This document shows positions 13,856 through 20,516 of a stretch of DNA of 20,516 bases, in pieces. The DNA lies in IMG/VR virus record IMGVR_UViG_3300024306_000098, positions 1-20,516 of that record, one strand, 5' to 3'. Under the pieces are notes generated by a model, which made no database searches, was not told the origin of the DNA, and saw nothing but the letters and a program-made list of their open reading frames with translations. Position 1 is the first letter of the stretch, and every line of letters begins with the position of its first letter. The DNA comes from a virus. The translations under genes and the position numbers were made by a program.

Positions 13856-14500
13856 TTATATTAAATAGAAGTTTGTTCCATCGCTTGTTATTGCTAAGCT
13901 GTCCCACTGAAAATTAAGAGGCTTTGAAGCCGCCCCATCAATTGTTCCTGATGGAGGAGAGATAGTTACAACATTCAAACTGCTGTCTATTTTTTTAATA
14001 TTGATTACCGCACCTCTCACAGAACTTGGCGCAGGAAGAGTCATCGTTCTTGGCCCGCCAGACGCATTTACTAAAACTATACTATTATAGCTTGTAAGAA
14101 CAGTATTTACACTATAAGTTTGAACATCTCGCATTTGTGTAAAACGATTATCCATTCCAAACTCGGATTCTTTTTTAGTTCCAAGTTTGATCGCCACAAT
14201 ATTTAGTCCTGCGGGTATTGTAAAGGTCAACGTAACCTGAGAGGAAGTATTATCAAAACCTATTGACGTAAATGTGTAGTCGTTTGCTGCGCCTTCTCTA
14301 AGAAGGTTTCCGTCAACAAAAAGTTGAAACGCCTCTTTGTTGTTTTGGTCAACGCTGAATGTCATATTAATAACAGTTTGAGAAGCCGTAGAATCAGCTT
14401 CATATTTTGATATGACAGGAAATTGAGGTTGATAAGGCATATCGCCCGCAGATGATTTTCGAATATTTGCTTTTTGATTAATTTTTTGAAGTATAGCCAT
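13856..14500 (-). CDS. Putative tail-fibre/baseplate-associated structural protein
   Basis: This 214-aa protein appears to be all-beta after a short N-terminal segment (1-35). Residues about 40-110 resemble the repetitive beta domains found in phage tail fibres (a strand containing FQLFVDGNLLREG, then YTFTSIGFD). Residues about 125-214 contain PRTMTLPAPSSVRGAVINIK and end in SDGTNFYLI, a pattern seen in many fibre and base-plate proteins. No enzymatic motif is visible. It sits between two collar-domain genes with gaps of about 10 bp, so it is probably a structural partner or shaft for an adjacent collar tip. I am fairly sure of the structural role but not of the specific position in the virion. 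Confidence 0.75.
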   Translation of the reverse strand: MAILQKINQKANIRKSSAGDMPYQPQFPVISKYEADSTASQTVINMTFSVDQNNKEAFQLFVDGNLLREGAANDYTFTSIGFDNTSSQVTLTFTIPAGLNIVAIKLGTKKESEFGMDNRFTQMRDVQTYSVNTVLTSYNSIVLVNASGGPRTMTLPAPSSVRGAVINIKKIDSSLNVVTISPPSGTIDGAASKPLNFQWDSLAITSDGTNFYLI

Positions 14501-14509
14501 AATTTATTT

Positions 14510-14977
14510 TTAGTATGCGATGCAATAATTAACGCCAACATTTGAAGGGCGAGTTTCATTTGTGTATCTTATATTACCAAAAGATGGGTGAGTATTTGGT
14601 AAACTCGTTTGAGTAGACGCATCAAACGCCCAGTCCGATCCGCTACCACCTCCAGATAATTGAAACCTTACAGTATATGTGTGTGTATGGCCTTGAAACG
14701 CATCGTCTTGATAAGCTCCGTTTGTTGTTCCGAGACCAAGATTATTATTTCCGCTGCCTCTCAGAAATCTTCCTTGAGTATTGGGTAAATTAAATGTGGT
14801 CGATCCATCTCCCGCACCATGTGTAGTTCCAATTACGGCAAATAAAGCAGCATACGTTACTCTACTAACCGCCTGACCTTGACATAGAAGTGTTCCCGGC
14901 AACGCAGAAGCGCCGGCGCAAGGCAGTATCGTTCCCGCTGGAGATCCTGATGTATGCATACCTGTTATTTTTGCCAT
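14510..14977 (-). CDS. Tail Collar domain protein (copy 3)
   Basis: This 155-aa protein has a Tail Collar domain: GTILPCAGASALPGTLLCQG (15-34), AVSRVTYAALF, GDGSTTFNLPNTQG (56-69), FLRGSG and an HTH triplet (His97, His99). It ends in ETRPSNVGVNYCIAY. It is closely related to the 149-aa copy at 13396-13845 but differs after the collar, where the variable loop (about 100-140) is Ser/Gly-rich here, and at the last residues (CIAY instead of IIKV). Variation in the loop with a conserved collar is the usual picture for a receptor-contacting tip. AGGA precedes the ATG by 7 nt. It starts one base before the upstream gene's stop codon begins. Confidence 0.9.
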   Translation of the reverse strand: MAKITGMHTSGSPAGTILPCAGASALPGTLLCQGQAVSRVTYAALFAVIGTTHGAGDGSTTFNLPNTQGRFLRGSGNNNLGLGTTNGAYQDDAFQGHTHTYTVRFQLSGGGSGSDWAFDASTQTSLPNTHPSFGNIRYTNETRPSNVGVNYCIAY

Positions 14978-14978
14978 A

Positions 14979-15257
14979 TCAAATTCCTAATAGAGCCTGT
15001 ATTTCTTCTTCGTCAAGTCCCAGCGTTAAAAGTTTTTGCTTTGCTGATGCTTTTTTTTCTTCTATTTTTTTTATATCTTCTTCTTGCGCAGAGAAATCAG
15101 ACTGAGGAACATCAATAATTTCTGTTGCAAAATTAGCATTCCAATATGGCCTAGTTTTTTCTTCATCTAGCCATTTGTCTAAATCTTCTTGCTTATTGAA
15201 ATGTTCTTTCCAATAAAGAGACCCGTCTTCATTGTAAATATTAAGTATTTTAGACAT
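14979..15257 (-). CDS. Small protein following the long tail fibre, possible fibre chaperone
   Basis: This 92-aa protein has a compact N-terminal region with aromatic residues (DGSLYWKEHFN, about 12-22; RPYWNANFATEI, about 36-47) and a C-terminal helical tail that ends KLLTLGLDEEEIQALLGI. Similar tails of the form LGLTEEE-x-x-ALLG are common in small proteins encoded beside phage tail fibres, some of which act in fibre assembly or attachment, so I infer a fibre-assembly or accessory role. It overlaps the 893-aa fibre gene by 8 bp and has GAGG before its ATG, indicating coupled translation. No direct motif proves chaperone activity. Confidence 0.7.
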   Translation of the reverse strand: MSKILNIYNEDGSLYWKEHFNKQEDLDKWLDEEKTRPYWNANFATEIIDVPQSDFSAQEEDIKKIEEKKASAKQKLLTLGLDEEEIQALLGI

Positions 15258-17931
15258 AGTATTCCTCTACTATAATTTGTCCAGAGGCTCCAGCTCCACC
15301 AGCATTACCGCCAGCGCCAGCAATTCCGCCAGCACCGCCTGTTCCTACTGAATAAGAATATGTTGACAGCGGATTTTGAATTATGGCTTCTATATAGGCT
15401 GCAGCGCCTCCACCTTGTCCCATACTGCCGGCACTTCCAACCGACATTCCTCCTCCGCTTCCACCAGAACCAGAATTTGAAATAGCTGAAAATCCAACCA
15501 TCGCACCAACTACTGAAGCCCCAGCACTTCCAAATGGAGTTAATCCTCCTGCGCCCGAAGAAGAATCTACGCCAGCGGCTTTTGCTTGCCCGCTAAAACC
15601 GTTCATACCAGCGAAAGAAACAACTGCAATTGCCGGTGCACTTATAGTCGGAGCGGAAGCACCGTTTGCGATGTTAATATTTCCTCCGTTTCCTCCAGGC
15701 GCAGTAAGAATTGCTCCAAACGTGGAGCTTGAGCCATTGCCACCCGCCGCTGTCCAGCCAGGCGAATTCTGTGATCCTTGGCCTCCTCCTCCGCCACCAA
15801 CCATACGAACGCGAATATATTTAACGTTGGCCGGAAGGGTATAAGTACCAGATCCGGAGGTAAATTTTTGTATAGTTGGATCTAAAGATATGGATGTTTG
15901 TATTGCTGATATAGCCGCTGTATTTTGCGCAATATACGTACTGTTTTGACTAGATTGATCAACTATTGCCGCTCTTTGAAGTATCTCTACAGAAATATTT
16001 GAAGCACTGTAATTAGTGTCTAAATCAATAACAGTCGAAGAAACTTCAGTGTACGACGCGTTTGGTGTCAGCGTCGCATTTATATATCTAGGCACAAGCT
16101 GACCATTTAGATAAACATCTATACTTCCAAATGGCGTTCCAACGTTTATTCCTACTGGATATTGCCAAGTAAGCGTTATTCTAGTTTTTCCGCTAACAAC
16201 CGAAACAGAACAGTTTACTGGAGTTCCTACTCCGTCTGTAAAAGCATACGCAGAATTTAGTGCCCCTCCGCTAGACTCTACAGGAACTTTTTGGGCATAG
16301 GCTTTATATTTAAGTACGTTGACTGTTCCAGACCCACTCGTTTTATTCGCAAAAAGCCTTAAATATAAGGAAGTTCCGGCACTGGGTAAAAAAGTTGTCT
16401 GAATTTCATCTAACGGAGAAGTTGGACGAGTGGTTAAATTAGTCCAAGAAGCGTTATCAGAAGACGCAGAAAATGCGATCACTGGAGCAGTATTGATGTC
16501 AAATATACTATCACCAACTATGGAGGTGTCTTCGTAATCGACTAAAATTTCTGAAAAGGGGTCAGTAAAACCTGAAGAAAGAGCTGAACCATCAAGCGCA
16601 AGATTGTAAATATCTTTTGAATGTACCGCTTGAGATACAGTTACAGCTTGGCCCGAAAAATCAGAACTAAACGCAGACTCTACCTGAAAAGTAGTCTGAC
16701 TTACTACGCCAATGATTCTTTTCGCTTCATTGTTGCGTATGAACATGTCTCCAACTTGAACTGTAAAAGAGCAAGCTGTAGGGACGCTTACATTTATTCC
16801 AACTGCCGTGCCCAACTTTGTAGCATCATAGCTTAGTTGATAAATCGCTTTTGCTGCGCTATAGGTGCCTTTTGTCAGTGTGGGGTTCACGGCCGATAAT
16901 GCTGCCGACGGCCCTTGATCAAATTCATCGGTAAAACTGGCTCTAAATTGAGTAGTTATTAAGTCATCACCAAGACCGGATCCATCGCCTGAGCCGCTAG
17001 CGCCTAATCTCACTGTTTGACCGGCGTTTAATGCCATTCCATTGCGCCAATAAAGGCGTTCTGTACCGTCGTTTGCATCTACGCGTTTTGCTATTAAAAA
17101 AACTTCTTGGTCAGCGGATGTAACTGCCGGCAAGGTGGTTGACACTATAGATGAAACTACAGTGCCAGAATTTCTATTTATTACTACGTACCAAGATTCA
17201 TTGTTTGCTAGAGTTCTCGACAGGCTACCTAAATTAATTATTGTAGGTGAGCCACCGGCAATCTTAGAATTGATGCTTAATTTTAAATCTTCTGTGAACT
17301 CTATTTGAGATCCAGTCCAAGTTATTAATCCTCCATCTGTGAGCAGGGCATTTCTATCTTCAAATAATTTAGCTAATTCTGCATCTACCTTTGAAAGAGT
17401 TGATTCAAGTGTGTCTCCTAACGAGTTTCCAATCATCGGCAATATAGAATTTACTATAACTGGATTAGAAACACACGACCATCTAGATTCATTTTTGTCG
17501 TAAACTAGCGTAACGCACTGTCCAGGTGCAACGATAATATCCGTGCCACTTAACGTGATTATTCTGCAATCTAAGTTTATTTCTGTAGAAGATTGATGTT
17601 TTATGTTGAGTGGCTGTGAGGCCTTATTAAAAACATGAATTACTCTTCCTTCAGTAGATGGACTCATACCGTGGATATTGGAAGAAATACTTCCAACCAG
17701 TACTACAAGAGAGTGTTTAACTATATCTGACGTTAAATTAGAGCTTGTTAGTATTGCACTTGATGATAAATTTACCCTAGAGGATAAATTGAACCACTTA
17801 TCGTCTTGTCTTAGTGAATACGTGTCATTTAGAGAATTATAATAAATATCACCAGATATTGGATCTATAGGCGATGAACTTTGCGGTTTAAGACTTAAAC
17901 CCTTATCTACTTTAAAACTATTATTTGCCAT
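15250..17931 (-). CDS. Long tail fibre protein with glycine-rich tip
   Basis: This 893-aa protein begins with a segment typical of phage fibre N-termini (FKVDKGLSLKP then SGDIYYNSLNDTYSLRQDDK, about 5-45), presumably attaching it to the baseplate or a proximal fibre. The long central part is beta-rich and serine/threonine-rich. From about residue 700 it becomes very glycine-rich (VRMVGGGGGGQGSQ, then repeated Gly/Ala/Ser runs to the end), resembling the polyglycine tips of T4-like gp38 adhesins and glycine-rich fibre domains, so the C-terminus is the likely receptor-binding part. The ATG has GAGAGG upstream and an extended -10 promoter about 40 bp before it, so it can be expressed independently of the upstream adhesin genes. 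Confidence 0.88.
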   Translation of the reverse strand: MANNSFKVDKGLSLKPQSSSPIDPISGDIYYNSLNDTYSLRQDDKWFNLSSRVNLSSSAILTSSNLTSDIVKHSLVVLVGSISSNIHGMSPSTEGRVIHVFNKASQPLNIKHQSSTEINLDCRIITLSGTDIIVAPGQCVTLVYDKNESRWSCVSNPVIVNSILPMIGNSLGDTLESTLSKVDAELAKLFEDRNALLTDGGLITWTGSQIEFTEDLKLSINSKIAGGSPTIINLGSLSRTLANNESWYVVINRNSGTVVSSIVSTTLPAVTSADQEVFLIAKRVDANDGTERLYWRNGMALNAGQTVRLGASGSGDGSGLGDDLITTQFRASFTDEFDQGPSAALSAVNPTLTKGTYSAAKAIYQLSYDATKLGTAVGINVSVPTACSFTVQVGDMFIRNNEAKRIIGVVSQTTFQVESAFSSDFSGQAVTVSQAVHSKDIYNLALDGSALSSGFTDPFSEILVDYEDTSIVGDSIFDINTAPVIAFSASSDNASWTNLTTRPTSPLDEIQTTFLPSAGTSLYLRLFANKTSGSGTVNVLKYKAYAQKVPVESSGGALNSAYAFTDGVGTPVNCSVSVVSGKTRITLTWQYPVGINVGTPFGSIDVYLNGQLVPRYINATLTPNASYTEVSSTVIDLDTNYSASNISVEILQRAAIVDQSSQNSTYIAQNTAAISAIQTSISLDPTIQKFTSGSGTYTLPANVKYIRVRMVGGGGGGQGSQNSPGWTAAGGNGSSSTFGAILTAPGGNGGNINIANGASAPTISAPAIAVVSFAGMNGFSGQAKAAGVDSSSGAGGLTPFGSAGASVVGAMVGFSAISNSGSGGSGGGMSVGSAGSMGQGGGAAAYIEAIIQNPLSTYSYSVGTGGAGGIAGAGGNAGGAGASGQIIVEEYYV

Positions 17932-17970
17932 TTTTCCTCTCAGTTCACTTTCCCTTTAAGGACATAGATC

Positions 17971-17979
17971 ATTATATCA
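17971..17979 (-). promoter_or_regulatory. Probable extended -10 promoter of the long tail fibre
   Basis: The minus strand reads TGATATAAT, an extended -10 element, in the 56-bp gap before the 893-aa fibre gene, one of the few real intergenic gaps in this region. The ATG follows about 39 nt downstream with GAGAGG before it. The -35 at 17-bp spacing is poor; a TTGACA further up (18014-18019) is too far to pair with this -10. Confidence 0.55.
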
Positions 17980-17987
17980 TATTTTAT

Positions 17988-20057
17988 TTAAAATTTATCA
18001 CTATATTCTATATTGTCAAAAATTATTGGAATGGTCACTGGAATACTTGAGATTAGAGTATTACTCGATACACATACATTGTCTATTATGGCACCAGGTT
18101 GAGTCCCTGCTGAGTTATCGTTAACCCAAGTAAAAACCAACCTAGCGAAATATGGGCCAACTATTGCGCCAGTTAAATCTATAGTATATGTTTTCCATGT
18201 GTCAGCGAAGGAAACGTTTGCGTCGTGTGCTACAGATCCAGAAATACTGGCACTCCCTGCAATTGGTGTGCCAGCAGAGTTGGCGTCTAATACTCTAACT
18301 CTTAAAAAATCAAGATTAGTCTCTCCACCGACCTTAAATTTAAAACTAATTATTCGCTGTGATTCACTTAAGACTATATCTTTCCATGCATGAGACACAG
18401 ATGCCGCGCTTGCGTTATATGCCGCAGTAACGCCTGAGTCAGTAGAAATGTACAATGATTTAGTTCCATTGAATTTGTCTGCTGTACCAACAAACCAACC
18501 ATTACTGTTGTTTGCCGTATTCCAGCCCGATATTCCGGATTCAAAATCACCATTGCTGATAACTTGTGCGTAATTATTTTTTACACCTTCAATTGTACTT
18601 TTTTCTAATAGTTTAATAGATGTGACCGCAACACTACCAGTTATTCCAGTTGTGCTATTGGTAGAAGAATCAGCAGTAAAACAAATTATTAATCTTACTG
18701 TTTGCCCTTCATACTCTGTCAAATCAATGTTGATTTTTTTTTGATCTTTAAGGTTGCCGTGATCGCCTAACCCGTGGGCAAATAAGTTAGTTTGTCTTAA
18801 AATGTTTGAGTTGCCATAATAAGAACCACTAGTTTTAGTTGAACTTGTAACATACGCAACGTTGTTTTGAGGAATAAAACTAGTATTAGCAATAATTAGC
18901 TTTAAGTTGTCAAAGGTTCCTACATCTTTTGGCAAAAAACAATTTATAGATAAAATAGACGCCAAAGAGGTCACAGCAATATCTTTATACATATAGCTTA
19001 TCATGCTATCTAAGTAGTTTGCAGTAGTTCCATTATCGTTGGATATATACAGTGTTCCGCCTGAAGTTGGATTATAAAAATAAGTACCAAAGGTCCAAAC
19101 GTTTCTCGGTGTAAAATTAAGCGTCGTTGCCCCTGCTAATGTGGGTGTAGCAGAAATAACTATACTTGTACTTGAAACACTGGTAACTCTTGCATAAAGC
19201 GGTATACCAGATCCAGTCACGTTCATTCCAACTTTAATAGACGGCGTTATGGCGCTAGAAATTCCTGTTATCGTTGTGTTTGAGGTTGAAGTTGTTCCAG
19301 TGACGCCGCTTACTGACGCATCGTATATTGATGTCCAGTCGTTTAGCAACACATTAGTTTCATTTGTACCCTTTGAAATTTTATCACTTTTAAAAATAAA
19401 ATTATAGTGCAGCTGTTTGCTAGGAAACGTGTTTGTAAGTGTGGATTCTTGTCCAGAAAAACATTCATTGCTTAATGTGGCTGCCTCTACTGCACTAAAA
19501 TTAGAGCCCCATATTTGAAAGCTTCTTATTACTCCAGTGAAATCAGCTAAAAAATATGTTTGTAAATAATTTCTAAGATCAGGCAGTGTATTAGTCGTAC
19601 TAAATGTACAAAATAAAATTCCATCTATATAAAGATTACATGTTTTAGTGGAAGAAACAGAATCTATTGTTAAAAGAACTGTTCTCCATTCATTAGTATT
19701 AGCAAATATAGAACTTAATGAAACAACTGATTTACCCGATACGTTTCTAGAACTTGAACTTACTGAACTAAAATTAAAACCACCGCTTGTTGCTATGCTA
19801 GAATCATTTAATATAATATGCTGTTCTTGCGTAAATGAAGAAGTATTTGAACTTGCAAATAATCTAAAAAGCTCTGTTACCCCCCTTGGACATACAGTAA
19901 AGCTTAAACTCAAGTAATTTTTAGCTCCTTGTATATCTGGCGTTATTCTAATTCCTTTAGATGGCAGCATGTTTGTCACAACTCCCGTTAAAGAATTATT
20001 TTGACGATTATATACTTCTAGTGATTCGTATACTTTTGGCGTATATATGTATATCAT
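17988..20057 (-). CDS. Adhesin with LamG-like and jelly-roll carbohydrate-binding-like modules
   Basis: This 689-aa protein is modular and all-beta. Residues about 45-205 look like a LamG/concanavalin-type domain (EWRTVLLTIDS at 123-133, CNLYIDGILF at 140-149, VIRSFQIWGSNFSAVEAATL at 176-195). Two related jelly-roll modules follow: one at about 230-460 with GGTLYISNDNGTTANY (333-348), the second at about 480-680, beginning NGDFESGISGW and containing KSLYISTDSGVTAAY, as in CBM4/9-like or cleaved-adhesin domains. The first jelly roll is interrupted at about 250-318 by a short Thr/Ser-rich beta domain (VGMNVTGSGIP) of the kind common in phage fibres. Binding of host-surface or environmental glycans is likely; no catalytic site is evident. 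It starts 4 bp after the collagen-like gene ends. Confidence 0.82.
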   Translation of the reverse strand: MIYIYTPKVYESLEVYNRQNNSLTGVVTNMLPSKGIRITPDIQGAKNYLSLSFTVCPRGVTELFRLFASSNTSSFTQEQHIILNDSSIATSGGFNFSSVSSSSRNVSGKSVVSLSSIFANTNEWRTVLLTIDSVSSTKTCNLYIDGILFCTFSTTNTLPDLRNYLQTYFLADFTGVIRSFQIWGSNFSAVEAATLSNECFSGQESTLTNTFPSKQLHYNFIFKSDKISKGTNETNVLLNDWTSIYDASVSGVTGTTSTSNTTITGISSAITPSIKVGMNVTGSGIPLYARVTSVSSTSIVISATPTLAGATTLNFTPRNVWTFGTYFYNPTSGGTLYISNDNGTTANYLDSMISYMYKDIAVTSLASILSINCFLPKDVGTFDNLKLIIANTSFIPQNNVAYVTSSTKTSGSYYGNSNILRQTNLFAHGLGDHGNLKDQKKINIDLTEYEGQTVRLIICFTADSSTNSTTGITGSVAVTSIKLLEKSTIEGVKNNYAQVISNGDFESGISGWNTANNSNGWFVGTADKFNGTKSLYISTDSGVTAAYNASAASVSHAWKDIVLSESQRIISFKFKVGGETNLDFLRVRVLDANSAGTPIAGSASISGSVAHDANVSFADTWKTYTIDLTGAIVGPYFARLVFTWVNDNSAGTQPGAIIDNVCVSSNTLISSIPVTIPIIFDNIEYSDKF

Positions 20058-20061
20058 AGTA

Positions 20062-20516
20062 TTACGTTATTTTTATGCTAAAAGATAAATCTTCTGCCAA
20101 TGTTGAAGAAGTAATAACTAGCGCTATATTGTCGTCTTCTAAAAATGGGGCAGATAGCAGCAATGAGCTTTCTGACAAATTATTTACGACTGTAGATGCA
20201 CCAACTATAAGAGCGCCGTTTTTATGTATTTCGATTATACAGCTACCGCTTGAAGTTTGAGCCTTTAATGACTGTATTGTTCCAGCTGATGTGGCAGATT
20301 GCATCAATATATAAGTTTTTATCTTTGGCGACTCTATGGCTCCATGTATAGATTTATCACCTCCAGAGCCAGCAGGGCCAACCAGCGAAGCAAGCCATTG
20401 CGCTTCAGTTCCAACGAAGCCATTATCAACTGCTACTTCGTAAGCAGACTTGCCATCTGCACCAGCAGCACCAGCAGCACCAGCAGGGCCAGTTGCACCA
20501 GCAGGGCCAGCAGGGC
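20062..20516 (-). CDS. Collagen-like tail-fibre protein (partial, N-terminus beyond window)
   Basis: The reading frame is open from the right edge to a TAA at 20062-20064, giving at least 150 residues; the internal start at 20307 is not the true start. It begins with Gly-X-Y triplets (GPAGPAGATGPAG and so on), followed by ADGKSAYEVAVDNGFVGTEA and QWLASLVGPAGSGG, a segment commonly found in phage and bacterial collagen-like fibre proteins. About 90 residues of beta-rich C-terminal domain follow (ending AEDLSFSIKIT). It is presumably a trimeric collagen-like shaft with a small head domain, part of the tail-fibre set. The N-terminal portion is missing, so length and attachment domain are unknown. 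Confidence 0.85.
   Translation of the reverse strand, partial: PAGPAGATGPAGAAGAAGADGKSAYEVAVDNGFVGTEAQWLASLVGPAGSGGDKSIHGAIESPKIKTYILMQSATSAGTIQSLKAQTSSGSCIIEIHKNGALIVGASTVVNNLSESSLLLSAPFLEDDNIALVITSSTLAEDLSFSIKIT
20452..20516. repeat. Collagen-like Gly-X-Y coding repeat at the window edge
   Basis: Short 9-bp units of the CCAGCAGGG and CCAGCAGCA types run to the right end of the window, encoding Gly-Pro-Ala, Gly-Ala-Ala and similar triplets on the minus strand. Such repeats commonly stop short-read assemblies and also expand or contract in nature, so the window end here may be an assembly break. Confidence 0.85.

Noticed and set aside
18014-18019. TTGACA on the minus strand as -35 of the long-fibre promoter
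   Set aside because: It is about 37 bp from the TATAAT at 17971-17976, too far for a sigma70 pair; at 16-17 bp only weak boxes (TAAATT/AAATTT) are found.
20062-20307. Short 81-aa gene starting at TTG 20307
   Set aside because: The same frame stays open to the right edge and encodes collagen-like sequence upstream, so this is an internal start of a longer truncated gene.
1-20516. Reassigned stop codon, as in some large phages
   Set aside because: TAA, TGA and TAG all end genes at sensible positions with correct overlaps, and no gene shows in-frame stops.

Overview
The window is part of a tailed double-stranded DNA phage genome (Caudoviricetes). It is AT-rich and very densely coded, with genes overlapping or a few bases apart, and TAA, TGA and TAG all serve as stops, so I see no stop-codon reassignment. 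A replication and recombination set (gp46/SbcC-like ATPase, UvsW-like helicase, DnaB-like helicase, primase, dUTPase), a GH24 endolysin, a tRNA-like gene and a long adhesin region fit a medium-to-large T4-related or myovirus-like phage, probably of a Gram-negative host. The host cannot be read from the sequence. Both window ends look like assembly limits: the left end is a perfect 32-bp palindrome and the right end lies in collagen-like (Gly-X-Y) repeats.

Layout. (1) Positions 1-9350, minus strand: nucleic-acid metabolism, chaperone and lysis genes. In transcription order they are a UvsW-like helicase, a small unknown gene, the endolysin, a tRNA-like gene, a hairpin cluster, dUTPase, an unknown gene, then a near-consensus sigma70-type promoter followed by a tightly coupled run: a DNA methyltransferase-fold protein with a degraded catalytic motif, a GroEL-type chaperonin, a membrane-anchored coiled-coil protein, a zinc-ribbon protein, the gp46/Rad50-like ATPase, and a His/Asp-rich protein cut by the palindrome. 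(2) Positions 9393-12416, plus strand: a divergent promoter and a five-gene replication operon of two unknown proteins, a compact DnaB-type helicase, a zinc-finger/TOPRIM primase and a small unknown protein. (3) Positions 12406-20516, minus strand: a tail-fibre/adhesin region. In transcription order it holds a collagen-like fibre protein (truncated by the window end), a 689-aa protein with LamG-like and jelly-roll carbohydrate-binding-like modules, an 893-aa fibre with a glycine-rich tip, and an array in which three Tail Collar proteins alternate with small proteins.

The helicase and primase would act at the fork, the UvsW-like helicase and gp46-like ATPase in recombination-dependent replication and repair, and dUTPase would keep uracil out of DNA. 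The chaperonin probably folds phage or host proteins during infection, the endolysin releases progeny, and the adhesin array determines what the virion binds. The points most worth checking are the methyltransferase-like protein lacking a normal DPPY motif, the phage chaperonin in a translationally coupled operon, the tRNA-like gene with about 12 extra bases in its anticodon/variable region, the GC-rich hairpin cluster at the dUTPase start, and the duplicated collar-protein array.
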